In this document: one piece after another, positions 23,294 to 23,876 of the stretch
How positions within the stretch are numbered: the first letter of the stretch is position 1
Layout of the letters: each line of letters begins with the position of its first letter
DNA from: Burkholderiales bacterium UBA4615
Lineage (GTDB): Bacteria > Pseudomonadota > Gammaproteobacteria > Burkholderiales > Burkholderiaceae_E
Length of the DNA stretch: 23,876 nt
Direction: 5' to 3'
NCBI GenBank assembly: GCA_002386465.1
Contig: DGIT01000143.1
Coordinates: 13,307 to 37,182, forward strand
The notes under the pieces: generated by a model
What the model saw: the letters and a program-made list of their open reading frames with translations, nothing else
The model's database searches: none
What the model was told of the DNA's origin: nothing
Program-made: the position numbers and the translations under genes

Positions 23294-23876
23294 ATGCATC
23301 TTGAAGGTAAAGCAGCCATTGTCACTGGAGCAGGGCGTGGTATCGGACGTGACGTTGCACTGCTGCTTGCGCGCGAAGGCGCGCGTGTGATTGTCAACGA
23401 CCCCGGGGTTGGTCGCGGAGGCGAGCCCACCGAAGAGCGTCCCGCCGATGACGTGGTCAACGAGATCCGGGCGGCCGGTGGCACAGCGATCGCAAATTAC
23501 GACAGCGTGGCCGACTATCAGAAGGCCGGCCGGATGGTGGCCCAGTGCGTCGACACGTTCGGAAAGATCGACATCCTGGTCAATGTGGCCGGCATGCTGC
23601 GCGAGAAGATGATCTGGAACATGTCGGAAGACGACTTTGATTCCGTGATCAATGTGCACCTGAAAGGCCATTGGGCCATGTCGCATCATGCGATCAAGTA
23701 CATGCGCCGCGAAGGGTACGGACGGATCGTGAATTTTTCGTCCGACGCGTTCAAAGGCTCGGTGGGTCAGTGCAACTACAGTGCCGCCAAAGCCGGGATC
23801 ATCGGCCTGACACGCTCCATCGCGAAGGAAACCGCGCGCTTCGGCATCACCTGCAACGCGATGTGCCCGGCAGCCG
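23294..23876 (+). CDS. short-chain dehydrogenase/reductase, partial (C-terminus beyond right edge)
   Basis: The first 194 residues of an SDR, cut by the window end. Visible are TGAGRGIG (11-18), Asp36 after the second strand (NAD preference), NVAG (97-100) in place of the commoner NNAG, Ser149-Ser150, and Tyr162-Ser-Ala-Ala-Lys166. The long insert after strand 2 (GVGRGGEPTEERPADDVVNE) is typical of the multifunctional HSD17B4/MFE-2-like branch, which oxidises 3-hydroxyacyl-CoA, so a beta-oxidation-type role is plausible. AGGAGA lies 7 nt before the ATG, a strong site. It follows the alpha/beta hydrolase by 44 nt on the same strand and may belong to the selenoprotein operon. Confidence 0.93.
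   Translation, partial: MHLEGKAAIVTGAGRGIGRDVALLLAREGARVIVNDPGVGRGGEPTEERPADDVVNEIRAAGGTAIANYDSVADYQKAGRMVAQCVDTFGKIDILVNVAGMLREKMIWNMSEDDFDSVINVHLKGHWAMSHHAIKYMRREGYGRIVNFSSDAFKGSVGQCNYSAAKAGIIGLTRSIAKETARFGITCNAMCPAA

Noticed and set aside
1..23876. CRISPR arrays, tRNA genes, insertion sequences and prophage genes
   Set aside because: I saw no regularly spaced repeats, tRNA-like cloverleaf, transposase, integrase or phage protein; nearly all sequence is taken by ordinary genes.

Overview
The window is GC-rich, tightly packed bacterial chromosome. Gene content suggests a betaproteobacterium of the Burkholderiales: a remnant of a Bug-type (tripartite tricarboxylate) solute-binding protein beside an enoyl-CoA hydratase, a class III CoA-transferase, an acetamidase/formamidase, an NIPSNAP protein, several glutathione S-transferases and many short-chain dehydrogenases. 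This assignment is inferred from gene families, not from an rRNA. No tRNA, rRNA, IS element, CRISPR array or phage gene was seen.

Layout. 1-3328: an MFS transporter running off the left edge (-), an acetamidase/formamidase (+) and a second MFS transporter (-). 3438-7373: a CsdA/DeaD-like DEAD-box helicase (+), a CaiB/BaiF CoA-transferase (+) and a convergent enoyl-CoA hydratase (-). 7379 to about 7820: a decayed Bug-family gene abutting glycogen phosphorylase (7785-10325, -). 10395-13826: an SDR (-), a creatininase-family amidohydrolase (+), then a cupin and an amidohydrolase-2 protein (-). 13881-17222: an arsenic module read leftwards, made of an ArsJ-type GAPDH, ArsJ and ACR3. The GAPDH would make 1-arseno-3-phosphoglycerate from arsenate, ArsJ would export it, and ACR3 exports arsenite. 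17354-20249: a small DUF1145-like membrane protein, NIPSNAP, a GST, a YghU-type GST and a SnoaL-like protein.

20360-23876 is the most interesting part. A protein with an N-terminal thioredoxin-like CPTC motif overlaps by 4 nt a gene that appears to stop at a TGA at 22081-22083. The same frame stays open for 80 more codons, and TGA followed by Gly-Ser-Cys gives the U-G-S-C motif of the UGSC selenoprotein family. A 7-bp hairpin with a UGUAC loop lies 18 nt after the TGA, as expected of a bacterial SECIS. I read this as a 172-residue selenoprotein that ordinary gene calling would cut to 91 residues. An alpha/beta hydrolase and an SDR (cut by the right edge) follow on the same strand and may belong to the same operon.
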